Shown: piece after piece, positions 18,748 to 27,700 of the stretch | How the letters are laid out: every line of letters begins with the position of its first letter | How positions within the stretch are numbered: position 1 is the stretch's first letter | Origin: JBCCXZ01 sp965228005 | GTDB lineage: Bacteria > Planctomycetota > Planctomycetia > Pirellulales > Lacipirellulaceae | NCBI GenBank assembly: GCA_965228005.1 | Contig: CBDDGV010000004.1 | Location: 868,001 to 932,000 of the forward strand | DNA: 64,000 nt | Reading direction: 5' to 3' | The notes under the pieces: generated by a model | The model's input: only the letters and a program-made list of their open reading frames with translations | What the model was told of the DNA's origin: nothing | The model's database searches: none | Translations under genes and position numbers: made by a program

Positions 18748-20958
18748 TTACCTGGCAAACCGGAACAGGTGCGAGAGCTGCCGCCAGCACCACTTCCCCA
18801 GAGACTCGGGGCGGGAGACGATCCGGGCCTCGCCCCGGCCGTCGATCGGCAGGTCGTCGTCGCCCTGCAGTTCGAGTCGCACCAGGTAAGCGGCCTCTAC
18901 GAGCCGCGGCTGGCCGGTGCTGCTCGGTTCGGTCGCCACTTGCTGTGCGGCGGTCAGGGCCCGGGGCGCGTCGTCGATGCCGGCCTGCGAGACCTCGACC
19001 ACGCTCGCTGAGAAGACGCGCCCCGCCGCGGCGGCGAGCTTCACGCGTGCTGTTGCGCCCGCTTTCAGGCCCGCCACGTCCACGGGCCGCGCGAGGGCCA
19101 ACGCGTCGAGGCTGCCCGGCTCTCCGACCCGGCACAGCAGCGTGCCGGTCGTCAGGAAGCAGCCTCGGTTCGGCGGGTCGAGTGGGTTGCCCGACCAGCC
19201 CGCGAGCTGCCCCTCGGCAGCCTCCTCGACCACCCGCGGGGCGGCGAGCACGACGCCGTCGCGGGGTGCGTAGAGGGTCAACGCCGCGGCGTCTTCTGCC
19301 AAGTCGGCAAGCCGGGCGTCGAGGTCGGCGAGGTTTTGTCGCACGGTTGGGATCTCCGCATCGCGGTCGGCCGAGAGTCCCCGGTTGGCGAGCAGCCCTT
19401 TCAGCCGTGCCTGCGAGCGGTCGCGGGCGCTTTCGAGTTTGGCGATCTCCAACTCGACGCTCGGGTTCTGCAGCGTCGCAATGGCGTCGCCCTTGCGGAC
19501 GCGGTCTCCTAGCTCCACGGCGGCGACCAGTACGCCGGCCGACGTGACGTACACGCTCTCCGCCGCGGCCGGCTCCAGAACGACGGGTGCGCGGACGCTG
19601 GAAGGGAGCGGCGCCCACAAGAACGCCGCGAGTGCCGCGAGGCCAACCACAACGGAAAGCGTCGCTCGACCTGCGGAGGCCCTTCGGGGGAAGGTCGGGT
19701 CGGCCCACGCACGCTTGGCGGCGGTTCCGAGGGGGAAGCACAAGCTAGTTGCCACCAGGATACTCAGCGGCCAGATGAGCCCTTCGAGCCGGCGCTCGGC
19801 CAGGAAACGGTACGCGAGGTAGAGCAGCGTGCTGATGACGAGCAGCCGGAAAGCGAGTGCCGCAACCGCGTAGACCAACAGCCAGCGGCGTTCGCGGGGA
19901 CTTGCCTGGGGGTCCCCGTCGTTGTCGAGGCCGAGGGTCACGTCCGCGGCGAGCCCTCGCAGCTCCGACGACGCACGCTGCGCCAGGTTGGGCGCCCGCA
20001 CAAGGTCGGCCAGGATGTAGTAGCCGTCGTAACGCATCAGCGGGTTGGCGTTGAACAGCAGCGTTGCGACCCCGCAGGTTGCGGCCACCAGGAAGCAGAG
20101 GCTGTTGAACAACCCCGGGGCGGTTGTCAGCCACAAGAGAAGAGCGATCGAAGCGAGCGCCAGTTCGGCGACGATGCCCGCGGCGCCGATGGCGACCCGC
20201 TGCGTGCGCCGCGGGAGCATCCACGCGTCGGACACATCGCAATAAAGACACGGCAGTCCGGCGAGGAGCATGACGCCGATCTCGTGGCACTCGCCCCCCA
20301 TGCGGCGGCAGCAGACGCCGTGCGCCAGCTCGTGGTAGACCTTGGTGAGCGTGAACACCAACGCGATCGTCAACAGAGAGGCGGGGGCCAGGAGCGCTTG
20401 AACCTCAGGCAGACGCAGCTTGGCTGTCGGCCACTCGGCCACAAGGCACGCGAGCGCCGTCCCCGCCAGTAAAGCCGCCGCGGCCGTGCCGCCTCGGCTG
20501 AAGACCCCGCCGACGCAACGGTTGAGCCCGTCGAGCAGTCGCTGCGGGTCGACTCCGCCCAGCCGCAGCGCGAGCGGGTTGGCCAGCCGTTCGATCACCG
20601 CGTGCCGCTGCGACTGGCGTCGCCGCTCGAGGAGGTGTTCCGCTCCGCCGCGCCCCTCGGCGATGACCAGCCCCGCGTCGTGCAGCTGCCTGGCATAAGC
20701 GAAGAGCTGGTCGGCGTTGAGAGCCGCGGTCGGGAACTGCTCTTCGTACTCCTCCAGGATCGACCTCCAGCTCCGCCGGCCGTCGAGCATCCGCAGCACG
20801 GCGTACTCGGGCGGACGCAGTTGGAAGTACTCCAGTGAAACCGGGTCTTTGACCACGTAGACCGTGCCGGACCGGTCCTCTTGTTGGCTCACGATCAGGT
20901 CGGGCCGTGCGAAGAGCCGCAGGGGGCGGTCGATCGATTGGGTCGGGATGCCCGGCAC
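18748..20958 (-). CDS. M50-peptidase-like membrane protein fused to HlyD-type adaptor
   Basis: A 736-residue protein. Residues 1-110 resemble a PqqD/winged-helix module (FQLRPPEYAVLRMLDG). Several membrane helices follow, with HELAH at residues 209-213 (site-2 protease/M50 type zinc motif) and a downstream NANPLMRYDGYYILAD segment that fits the second metal-ligand region of M50 proteins. After further helices, residues about 440-720 form a periplasmic adaptor: a lipoyl-like strand (VLEPAAAESVYVTSAGVL), a coiled coil (VELEIAKLESARDRSQARL) and a second lipoyl half with YAPRDGVVLA. It is the last gene of a three-gene operon, 17 bases after the HlyD lipoprotein gene. Such fusions are known in planctomycetes; their cargo is not known. 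Export or peptide processing is inferred. Confidence 0.8.
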   Translation of the reverse strand: MPGIPTQSIDRPLRLFARPDLIVSQQEDRSGTVYVVKDPVSLEYFQLRPPEYAVLRMLDGRRSWRSILEEYEEQFPTAALNADQLFAYARQLHDAGLVIAEGRGGAEHLLERRRQSQRHAVIERLANPLALRLGGVDPQRLLDGLNRCVGGVFSRGGTAAAALLAGTALACLVAEWPTAKLRLPEVQALLAPASLLTIALVFTLTKVYHELAHGVCCRRMGGECHEIGVMLLAGLPCLYCDVSDAWMLPRRTQRVAIGAAGIVAELALASIALLLWLTTAPGLFNSLCFLVAATCGVATLLFNANPLMRYDGYYILADLVRAPNLAQRASSELRGLAADVTLGLDNDGDPQASPRERRWLLVYAVAALAFRLLVISTLLYLAYRFLAERRLEGLIWPLSILVATSLCFPLGTAAKRAWADPTFPRRASAGRATLSVVVGLAALAAFLWAPLPSSVRAPVVLEPAAAESVYVTSAGVLVAAVELGDRVRKGDAIATLQNPSVELEIAKLESARDRSQARLKGLLANRGLSADRDAEIPTVRQNLADLDARLADLAEDAAALTLYAPRDGVVLAAPRVVEEAAEGQLAGWSGNPLDPPNRGCFLTTGTLLCRVGEPGSLDALALARPVDVAGLKAGATARVKLAAAAGRVFSASVVEVSQAGIDDAPRALTAAQQVATEPSSTGQPRLVEAAYLVRLELQGDDDLPIDGRGEARIVSRPESLGKWCWRQLSHLFRFAR

Positions 20959-20975
20959 CGGGGGACTCCTGGGCG

Positions 20976-21905
20976 CTAGCGGCGCGCCTCGCTCGCGGCG
21001 GGGCCTGGGTCGTTCAGGAACATGCGTCCCGGCATGCCGGGGCCGAACCGGCCCTCGTCGTTGGCGACCTCAGCCCACACGCGGCTCTGGCCGTTGACGG
21101 GGTCGATCTCCGGGCTGATGAACACAATGGTTGCCGTTGCTGACTTGGTGTTCCCGTCCCCGGCTCCGATCACTAAGCGCACTTTCGCTCCGACCTCGAC
21201 GCCGGCGAGGCCGCGTCGGTCGAGGAAGCCCTCCGCCCTCAGCCGGTCGACCTGGATCAGCCGGAGCACCTCGTCGCCGGGGCGGACCCACTCGCCCTTC
21301 TCGGCAAACACCTCGGCGACCACTCCGTTGAACGGCGCAAGCACGCGGCGGCGTTCTACCAGGTGTTCGGCCACTTTCATCCGTGCGTGACGCAGTTTCT
21401 CTTCCGACTGTGCGTCCTGCAGATCGAGTTCGGCCTGCTCGAGCTCGAGCTCGGCCTTCTGCACCGTGAGCCGCAGCCGGTCCATCTCGGTTTGGGAGAT
21501 CGCGTTTTGGTATCGCTCTTGGGCGACTTCCGCGCGGGCCAGTTCCTTGCCGGCGACCTCGAGCGCCTTCCTCGCTAGACGCACCTCGACGCCGCTGGTC
21601 GCGCGGCGGCGTGCGTCCTCCCACTCGAGAGTGGCCTGTTCCAGCTCGAGTTGGGGCTCGCTGTCGTCGATCTGGGCGAGCAGGTCGCCCGCCGAGACCG
21701 TGTCGCCCTCCTCGACGGCGATCTCCCGCAGTTGGTTCTCGCTCCGTGCGGGCACGCGGACATCCGCCGTGAGCCGGAGGATGACCGGCACCGCGGGCGG
21801 TTCCGCGTGTGCGATTCCGCTATCGAAGCAACCTGCCGCCGCCAAGCCAAGGGCAAGGCGGTACAGCATTCGGGAGGCGTTGGGTTCCATGGGCGGGCGT
21901 CGCAT
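20976..21905 (-). CDS. HlyD-family membrane fusion (adaptor) lipoprotein
   Basis: About 309 residues, starting at ATG 21905; its A overlaps the last base of the upstream stop (TGATG), which suggests translational coupling. A second ATG at 21890 is a fair alternative. The N-terminus has a hydrophobic segment with AAAGC, a plausible lipobox. The core is a typical adaptor: lipoyl-like strands (ENQLREIAVEEGDTVSAGDLLAQID), a long helical hairpin (LELEQATLEWEDARRRA... AELELEQAELDLQDAQ), the second lipoyl half (RRRVLAPFNGVVAEVF) and a beta barrel (VGAKVRLVIGAG). It would link an inner-membrane component to the TolC-like protein encoded divergently nearby. Middle gene of the operon. Confidence 0.85.
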   Translation of the reverse strand: MRRPPMEPNASRMLYRLALGLAAAGCFDSGIAHAEPPAVPVILRLTADVRVPARSENQLREIAVEEGDTVSAGDLLAQIDDSEPQLELEQATLEWEDARRRATSGVEVRLARKALEVAGKELARAEVAQERYQNAISQTEMDRLRLTVQKAELELEQAELDLQDAQSEEKLRHARMKVAEHLVERRRVLAPFNGVVAEVFAEKGEWVRPGDEVLRLIQVDRLRAEGFLDRRGLAGVEVGAKVRLVIGAGDGNTKSATATIVFISPEIDPVNGQSRVWAEVANDEGRFGPGMPGRMFLNDPGPAASEARR

Positions 21906-23905
21906 CAATACAACCACCAGGTTCGGAGTGCGTTCCAGATGTCGTGCAGCCAGACGTAGCCGAGCGATCGCGTGCCGCAGTCGATCCGCGCCATCACCGT
22001 CGCACCCGGGCGGAGCTCGTCGCCTGTGGCGTCGATGTCGACCCTCACGGCGGCCGATGGCGGGGCGTCGGGGCCGCCCGCGTCGGTGGTGGGCGAGACC
22101 TCCCGCACGACGCCGCTCCGCTGCTGGTCGGGGTCGGTCGCGAGCGCGTAGCTCGCTCGCAGGCCCTCGCTCGATTGCCGGAGGGCTTCGCGGACGTGTC
22201 CGAGCCGGTCGTCCTCAATGCGGAGCTCGAGCTCCCAGGGCCCGTCGAGGTCGGCCACGGTGAGCAGGTTCTGGCCGCGACGCACCGGCCGGGCGCGGAG
22301 CCGCCGGTCGGCGTCCCAGGTGATAACCGTGCCGCTGATCGGCGAGCGGACCTCGAGCGCCTGGTAGCGCTGATCGAGGATCGCCCGCTGCTTCTTGGTG
22401 CTGTCGAGCAGCGTGCGGTACTCGGCCTCCTCGGCGCTGAGCCTCATCGACTCGTCCGCGTCGCGGGTGTCGGCGCGGGCGGCCAGCACGGCGGAGAGCT
22501 TCTTCTCGTAGGCGTTCAGCTCGCCGACGACGCGGAGGTACTCCTGGTCGAGCGCGGGGTCGCTGAGTTCGAGCAAGACGTCGCCGGCTTGCACGCGGTC
22601 TCCGGTCTCGACCCGCAACGCGCGGACCTCGGCGTCCGACGGCGCAAAGACGTGCTGACGCGCGGCGGGGCGGGCCTCGCCTGTCGCGGCGACGCGCAGC
22701 TCGGCGGGGACCAGCACGAGGCACGCCAAGAACGCTGCGGCCAAGAGTGCGGCGGCTACCCAGCCTCGTCGGGCGGACCGGTCGGAAGCCACAGAACCGA
22801 AGCGAGAGAGCGTCCTCCCGAACGGGATCGCGTCGTGGACCTCGGCGTTCCACAGCGCGATCGAGGCGTGGCGCGCCAGCTCGATGGTCCGCTCCGCGAG
22901 AGCCTGGTCCGGCAGTCCGCGGAACTGCTCGACGAGCAGAGCGCCGAAGAGCGTCGGCCGCTCGGCTTCTTCAACGCCGGCGTGCAGCAGCGGGACGACG
23001 CCCAGCGACCGCGCGGACGACAGGTCGGAGTAGCGCGACCAGGCTTCTTCGCAGTGTTCGGGGGAGTCCGGCTGCCAGCCGAACCAAACGGGGCCTTCTT
23101 CGTCTGCCGCGCTGGCGGCCAGGGCAACGAGCGCCCGCACCGCGTCGGAACGCGCGTCGACCGTCGCGACCCCGCTCATGGCAACCAGCGTCCCGCGCCC
23201 TGACTCAATGCGGCAGACGCTCAAGCGGTCGCACCCCACGTAGAACCTGCCCGAGTTGGCGACGGCTGCGGAGGCTTCCCTGGGGTCGAGGCTTCCGTGG
23301 ACTTCGAGCAGAGACTGGTCGGCGACGGCCACGGCGGACGGTGGCGGGTCTTCGGTGAGTGTCGCGACGGCCAATTTGGGCGCGGGCCGGAAGCCTTCCG
23401 CTTGGGTCACAGCGGCGGCTAAGAACTGCAGGGCGCCTGAGCAGGCGGCGGGTTCCGCGTCGACGCGGTGGAAGACCTCGACGAGCGCGTCGCCGGAAGG
23501 CAGCCGCATCGGGGCCAGCAGCAGGGGGAACCGGCTTGGGTTGGGAGCGGCGAGCGCGGGTGTTTCGCCGCCTTGCGAATCGACCCAGGCAGGCTCCCTC
23601 GACGCTAGCACCTCGGCCAGCAGGTCGCGGTGCTGCTGGTGGTTTGGCAGGTCGTGCGGCGAGCTGCACGGGCCCAGGTTGATCTCCGCGATGACGGTGA
23701 GGCTGCCGTCGCCCTGGGACGCCCACACCACGGCGCCCTCGCAGGCTAGCTGTGCCTGCAGGCTGCCGAGCAGTCCGCGGGCGAGGCGGACCTCGTCGGG
23801 GGCTTCTGCCGCGAGCTGCGCGATCCGATCGAGCGTTTCATCGAACCCCGCAAGCGGATCGTCCACGAAGTTGGAGGCGTCGCTTTCCCGGGGGGGCGTG
23901 GGCAT
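21905..23905 (-). CDS. GAF-domain/HlyD adaptor fusion protein
   Basis: 666 residues. The N-terminal 370 residues look like two GAF-type sensor domains (first: LLGSLQAQLACEGAVVWASQ; second: ANSGRFYVGCDRLSVCRIE). A single membrane helix lies at about 375-397. The C-terminal part is a HlyD-type adaptor: lipoyl half (VFAPSDAEVRALRVETGDRV), a coiled coil (SDPALDQEYLRVVGELNAY), second lipoyl half (VRSPISGTVITW) and a beta barrel. This puts a cytoplasmic ligand-sensing part on the same chain as a periplasmic adaptor. It is the first gene of the operon with the HlyD lipoprotein and the M50-HlyD fusion, divergent from the TolC-like gene across a 259-base spacer. The ligand and the transported substrate are unknown. 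Confidence 0.8.
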   Translation of the reverse strand: MPTPPRESDASNFVDDPLAGFDETLDRIAQLAAEAPDEVRLARGLLGSLQAQLACEGAVVWASQGDGSLTVIAEINLGPCSSPHDLPNHQQHRDLLAEVLASREPAWVDSQGGETPALAAPNPSRFPLLLAPMRLPSGDALVEVFHRVDAEPAACSGALQFLAAAVTQAEGFRPAPKLAVATLTEDPPPSAVAVADQSLLEVHGSLDPREASAAVANSGRFYVGCDRLSVCRIESGRGTLVAMSGVATVDARSDAVRALVALAASAADEEGPVWFGWQPDSPEHCEEAWSRYSDLSSARSLGVVPLLHAGVEEAERPTLFGALLVEQFRGLPDQALAERTIELARHASIALWNAEVHDAIPFGRTLSRFGSVASDRSARRGWVAAALLAAAFLACLVLVPAELRVAATGEARPAARQHVFAPSDAEVRALRVETGDRVQAGDVLLELSDPALDQEYLRVVGELNAYEKKLSAVLAARADTRDADESMRLSAEEAEYRTLLDSTKKQRAILDQRYQALEVRSPISGTVITWDADRRLRARPVRRGQNLLTVADLDGPWELELRIEDDRLGHVREALRQSSEGLRASYALATDPDQQRSGVVREVSPTTDAGGPDAPPSAAVRVDIDATGDELRPGATVMARIDCGTRSLGYVWLHDIWNALRTWWLY

Positions 23906-24164
23906 GCGACCAGTATATCCGCAGGCCGCGGTTGTGGCCTCGCCGGCTCATCCACCTCCCGGCTCCTGCGAGCCGGCCGCACGGAGGCAAGGGTGCTAGC
24001 GGCCCTTCACCGCCGCGGCGGTTTGGGCGGTATTTGCAGGCTTTTCCGGTTGTATTGCTTGTGCCGGTCGTATCGATCCGCCGATGTAGGACTCTGGGTA
24101 GGACCGCTGCGCGCCCGGTGCGTCTCGGTCCAGCGCCCCCCACGAGTCGCCGATCCGGGACGCG

Positions 24165-26102
24165 ATGCGAACCCCATACCGCAAGCCGCTGGTCTTCGCT
24201 CTGATGGCCGTCGTCATCCTGGCGCCGGGCTGCGCGCGGATCTCCAACGACGAGCGGACTAACTTCGCCCTCGACTACCAGGCGGTCGCTACCGCCGTGG
24301 ACTACCCCGACGCGGGGCTCGACCTGCAGGCCCCGCCCTCCGAGGAGAAGCCGATCTCGGTGAACGACACCGAGCAGGCCGCCGCGTGGAACCTGTCGCT
24401 CGAAGACGCCATCAAGCTCGCGCTGCAGAACAACCGGGTGATGCGCCGGCTCGGCGGGTCGCTCTTGCAGACCCCGGAATTAGTGCAGACGGTGCTCGAC
24501 CCGGCGCTGCAGGAGACCGACCCCGTGTTCGGCATCGAGGCGGCGTTGAGCGCGTTCGACACGCAGCTCGAAGCGCTCGCGACATTCCAGAAGAACGACC
24601 GGGCGTTCAACAACGCCATCGTGGGCGGCGGCGCCGAGCTGCTGCTGCAGGACTTCCACGAGTACGAGGCGAGCCTGACCAAACAGAGCGCGGCGGGCAC
24701 GGTGTTCAGCGCGCGGACCGCGACGGACTACGACTCGAACAACCGGGTGGGCAACCTGTTCCCCAGCGCGTTCACGACCTTCGTGGAGGGCGAGGTCCGC
24801 CACCCGCTGCTGCAGGGCGCCACGGTGAACTTCAACCGCATCGCCGGCCCGGCCTCGACCCCCGGGGTGATCAACGGCGTGCTGGTGGCCCGCCTGAACG
24901 CCGACGTCAGCCGGGCCGATTTCCGGATCGGTCTGCGCGACTTCGTGAGCAATGTGGAGAACGCCTACTGGGACCTCTACTTCGCGTACCGCGACCTCGA
25001 CGCAGCGATCAAGGCGCGGGACTCGGCCTTGGAGACTTGGCGGAGGATCCACGCGTTGTACGTCGCCGGCCGCCGCGGCGGCGAGGCGGAGAAGGAGGCC
25101 CAGGCCCGCGAGCAGTACTACAACTTCCAGCAGCAGGTGCAGGACGCCCTCAACGGGCGGGTGTTCGACGGCACGCGGACGTTCAACGGCTCGACCGGCG
25201 GGTCGTTCCGCGGCGTCGGCGGCGTGTACACCACCGAGCGGCGGCTGCGGCTGCTGCTCGGCGTGCAGATCAACGACGGCCGCTTGATCCGCCCGGCGGA
25301 CGAACCGCCCATCGCGTCGGTGGAGTTCGACTGGGGCGTGGTCTCGGCGGAGGCGCTGGCCATGCGGTCCGAGCTGCAGCGGCAGCGGATCAACGTCCGG
25401 CGGACCAACCTGGAGCGGCTCGCCAACCGCAATTTCTTGTACCCGCGTCTCGACGTGGTGGGCCGGTACCGCTTCCGGGGCTTTGGCGACGACTACCTCA
25501 ACTCGGGCGGCGGTAGCGGCGCGCAGTTCGACAACGCGGTCGACGACCTCGTGGGCGGCGACTTCCAAGAGTGGGAAGCCGGCGTCGAGCTGGAACTCCC
25601 CTTGGGCTTCCGGCAGGCCCACGCGGCGGTACGCAACTCCGAGCTGCAGCTCGCCCGCGAGCGGGTGGTGCTGAAGGAGCTCGAACGCCAGGTGCTGCAC
25701 GACGTGAGCAACGCCGTGGCGGACGTGGAGCGGGCGTACAAGTCGTCGCGGATCAGCTACAACCGGTTGATCGCGGCGCAGCAACAACTCGAAGCCGCTC
25801 AAACGGCGTACGACGCCGACCAGGCGCCGCTGGAGTTGGTGCTGGACGCCCAGCGGCGGCTTGCCGATGCGGAGAGCCGCCACTACCGGGCGTTGGTGGA
25901 GCACGTGGTCGCGTTGAAGAACGTCCACTTCGAGAAGGGCACGCTCCTGGACTACAACGCGATCTACCTCTCCGAAGGACCGACCACGGCCCAGGCGAAC
26001 CAGGACGCCGCGGAGCTGCAATCGCTGCGGGCCCCGCGGCCGCTCGACTACGTCATGACGCGGATGTCGAAGAACCGCGAGCAGCGGGAGCAAGACGAGT
26101 AA
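24165..26102 (+). CDS. TolC-family outer-membrane efflux lipoprotein
   Basis: 645 residues from ATG 24165, with signal sequence and lipobox LAPGC. The sequence shows two TolC-type halves: 'AAWNLSLEDAIKLALQNNRVM' near the N-terminus, which is the classical start of an outer-membrane efflux protein repeat, and long amphipathic helices such as VVLKELERQVLHDVSNAVAD followed by RLIAAQQQLEAAQTAYDAD. Length is greater than E. coli TolC (about 470 residues) because of inserted regions. Helical hairpins would form the periplasmic tunnel docking to the adaptor proteins encoded by the divergent operon at 18748-23905. No pump ATPase lies next to it. The 259-base divergent spacer must hold both promoters. 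Confidence 0.85.
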   Translation: MRTPYRKPLVFALMAVVILAPGCARISNDERTNFALDYQAVATAVDYPDAGLDLQAPPSEEKPISVNDTEQAAAWNLSLEDAIKLALQNNRVMRRLGGSLLQTPELVQTVLDPALQETDPVFGIEAALSAFDTQLEALATFQKNDRAFNNAIVGGGAELLLQDFHEYEASLTKQSAAGTVFSARTATDYDSNNRVGNLFPSAFTTFVEGEVRHPLLQGATVNFNRIAGPASTPGVINGVLVARLNADVSRADFRIGLRDFVSNVENAYWDLYFAYRDLDAAIKARDSALETWRRIHALYVAGRRGGEAEKEAQAREQYYNFQQQVQDALNGRVFDGTRTFNGSTGGSFRGVGGVYTTERRLRLLLGVQINDGRLIRPADEPPIASVEFDWGVVSAEALAMRSELQRQRINVRRTNLERLANRNFLYPRLDVVGRYRFRGFGDDYLNSGGGSGAQFDNAVDDLVGGDFQEWEAGVELELPLGFRQAHAAVRNSELQLARERVVLKELERQVLHDVSNAVADVERAYKSSRISYNRLIAAQQQLEAAQTAYDADQAPLELVLDAQRRLADAESRHYRALVEHVVALKNVHFEKGTLLDYNAIYLSEGPTTAQANQDAAELQSLRAPRPLDYVMTRMSKNREQREQDE

Positions 26103-26125
26103 GGGCGGGAACGAAACCCGCCCCG

Positions 26126-26917
26126 CTACGCCTTCTGGCAGTTGTCGCAGGCGTAGACGGTCCGGGCGGCCAGTTCCCACGAGCCGATCGGCCCGTCGCA
26201 CCGGGGGCAGTGCGACTTCTTGTAGACGAGCAACCGTTCGTCGCGTCGCATGCGGCCGCGCGGTTTCCCAACCTCGGAAGGCTCGGCGATGATGATGCGG
26301 TTGTAACGCACGCCGATCGCGAGCAGCTCTTCGAGCTTCTCCCACATCTGGGTGAACAGGCCCTCCGAGAGGTCTCTGCCGGGGGTTTCGGGGTGGATGC
26401 CCAAGAGGAAGAGGACCTCGCTGCGGTAGATGTTGCCGACGCCGGCGATGACGGACTGGTTGAGCAGCAAGCTGCCGATCGCCGCCCGGCTATTGCCGAC
26501 GCGGGCCCACGCTTTTTCCGGGTCGGAGTCGCGACGCAGCGGGTCTTCGCCCAGGCGTTGGCGGACGGCGGCCCAGTCCTTCTTGGTCAAGAGCTCACAG
26601 CGGTTGGGGCCGTTGAGGTCGAACGCGTGGTCGGCCCCGACCGCGCGCAGCCTGACTTGGCCGCGCGGCTCGGGCGGCGGGGACGGGTGGCGGCGGAACT
26701 TGCCGTACAGCCCGAGGTGGATGTGGAGCAGCTTTCCGCCGGACCAGCGGTAGAGCAGGTGCTTGCCAAACGCTTCGACCGCTTCGAGGGTTCGGCCGTC
26801 GAGCTGCTTGGCCCCGTCGGCGAAGCGTCCCTGCGGCGATGAGATGCGCATCGACTGACCGCAGAAGTCGCGGCCGTGGTCGCGCGCGACGCGGTGGATG
26901 GTGTGTCCTTCGGGCAT
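26126..26917 (-). CDS. Fpg/Nei family DNA glycosylase-AP lyase
   Basis: The start is set at the internal ATG because the family needs an N-terminal proline: processing gives PEGHTIHR, with catalytic Pro1 and Glu2. The 263-residue length fits the family. Visible features are the conserved lysine segment FGKHLLYRW, the helix-two-turn-helix with 'SLLLNQSVIAGVGNIYRSEVLF', and the C-terminal zinc finger with CPRC ... CDNC and its DNA-contacting Arg. It excises oxidised bases and cleaves abasic sites. The N-terminus is more like Nei (endonuclease VIII) than Fpg, but I cannot separate the two by eye. It converges with the TolC gene; a weak hairpin (26103-26123) lies between them. Confidence 0.9.
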   Translation of the reverse strand: MPEGHTIHRVARDHGRDFCGQSMRISSPQGRFADGAKQLDGRTLEAVEAFGKHLLYRWSGGKLLHIHLGLYGKFRRHPSPPPEPRGQVRLRAVGADHAFDLNGPNRCELLTKKDWAAVRQRLGEDPLRRDSDPEKAWARVGNSRAAIGSLLLNQSVIAGVGNIYRSEVLFLLGIHPETPGRDLSEGLFTQMWEKLEELLAIGVRYNRIIIAEPSEVGKPRGRMRRDERLLVYKKSHCPRCDGPIGSWELAARTVYACDNCQKA

Positions 26918-27050
26918 GGCGGCTAGTCGGAGTACGAGACGACGGGGGCGGCGCAGCAAGGTGCTCGAAAGAGCACGCTACGGCAATGGCCCCGGAGCCG
27001 CCGGCGATCGTTAACCGCAAGGCGGCGCACGATCCGCCTACGCGAGAGCG

Positions 27051-27497
27051 CTAGAGCTGGTGGAGCTCTGCCTTGCGCGGGAAATCGCACCGCCCGGCCG
27101 CGGCGCCTTTCTGCTTGACGAGCTCGGCGATCGTCTTGGCGTCGAGCAACTCGTAGACGCGTGCCAGGGTCCGATCGAGTTCGGCGTGCACCGCGCACAA
27201 CTCATCGTGTCCGGAGACGCCGAGGGGACAGGAATCGATGCGACGCAGCGCATCGACGGCGCCGATCACGTCGAGCATGGTGAGCTCGTCGGGGGACACG
27301 GCCAGCGACACGCCGCCCCCCGTGCCTTGCTGCGTGGTGATCAATTCGGCGTCCCGCAGCTTGTTGAGCACCTTCCGCAGGTACGGCGCGTTGATCTTGG
27401 TGGCCAACGCAATGACGGGGATAGTACTCGAATGCCCGGGGCAGGCGGCCAGGAAGGCAGCGGCCCGTAGCGCGTATTCAGCCGTTTGAGAAAACAG
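27051..27497 (-). CDS. Rrf2-family transcriptional regulator, probable CTG start
   Basis: Homology extends past the first usual start codon (TTG 27407). Upstream in frame is LFSQTAEYALRAAAFLA, the conserved N-terminal helix of Rrf2 proteins, and the only sensible start is CTG at 27497-27495 with GGAGAG six bases before it, giving 148 residues. The winged helix (APYLRKVLNKLRDAELI, GTGGGVSLA wing) is complete. Cysteines in SCPLGVSGHDELCAVH match the positions used by Fe-S cluster Rrf2 members such as NsrR and IscR, with a further Cys near the C-terminus. The gene is divergent from the cbb3-type oxidase cluster, so it is likely to control respiration in response to NO, redox or Fe-S status. The sensing role is inference. 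Confidence 0.8.
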   Translation of the reverse strand: MFSQTAEYALRAAAFLAACPGHSSTIPVIALATKINAPYLRKVLNKLRDAELITTQQGTGGGVSLAVSPDELTMLDVIGAVDALRRIDSCPLGVSGHDELCAVHAELDRTLARVYELLDAKTIAELVKQKGAAAGRCDFPRKAELHQL

Positions 27498-27528
27498 GAT
27501 GAACTCTCCAGATGGCGTTAACCGTACC

Positions 27529-27556
27529 TTGACATGCTCTTCTTTGCAGTTAGATT
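27529..27556 (+). promoter_or_regulatory. Candidate promoter for the cbb3 oxidase cluster
   Basis: TTGACA (27529-27534) is separated by 16 bases from TAGATT (27551-27556), a good sigma-70 type match that lies about 145 bases upstream of the first cluster gene. It is the most AT-rich stretch of this GC-rich area. No transcript data are available. Confidence 0.45.
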
Positions 27557-27623
27557 CGTCTAGAACTCAACTCGCAAAGAATCGCAGACTCGATTAGAAA
27601 TTTTGTCTTCTCGCCGCGATTGA

Positions 27624-27636
27624 AACAAGAGTTGTT
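27624..27636. promoter_or_regulatory. Inverted repeat in oxidase cluster leader, possible operator
   Basis: AACAA-GAG-TTGTT is a perfect 5-base dyad in the spacer between the Rrf2 regulator and the oxidase cluster, downstream of the candidate promoter. It could be an operator for the neighbouring regulator, but Rrf2 sites are usually longer, so this is tentative. Confidence 0.3.
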
Positions 27637-27700
27637 CGCCGCAATACGCGATATCGTGGCTCCGAAAATCGTTTCTTAGTACGGTTGGATTGAGGACAAC

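Noticed and set aside
26103..26123. Hairpin between the TolC and glycosylase genes as a terminator
   Set aside because: The stem is 7 bases and no T-run follows on either strand.
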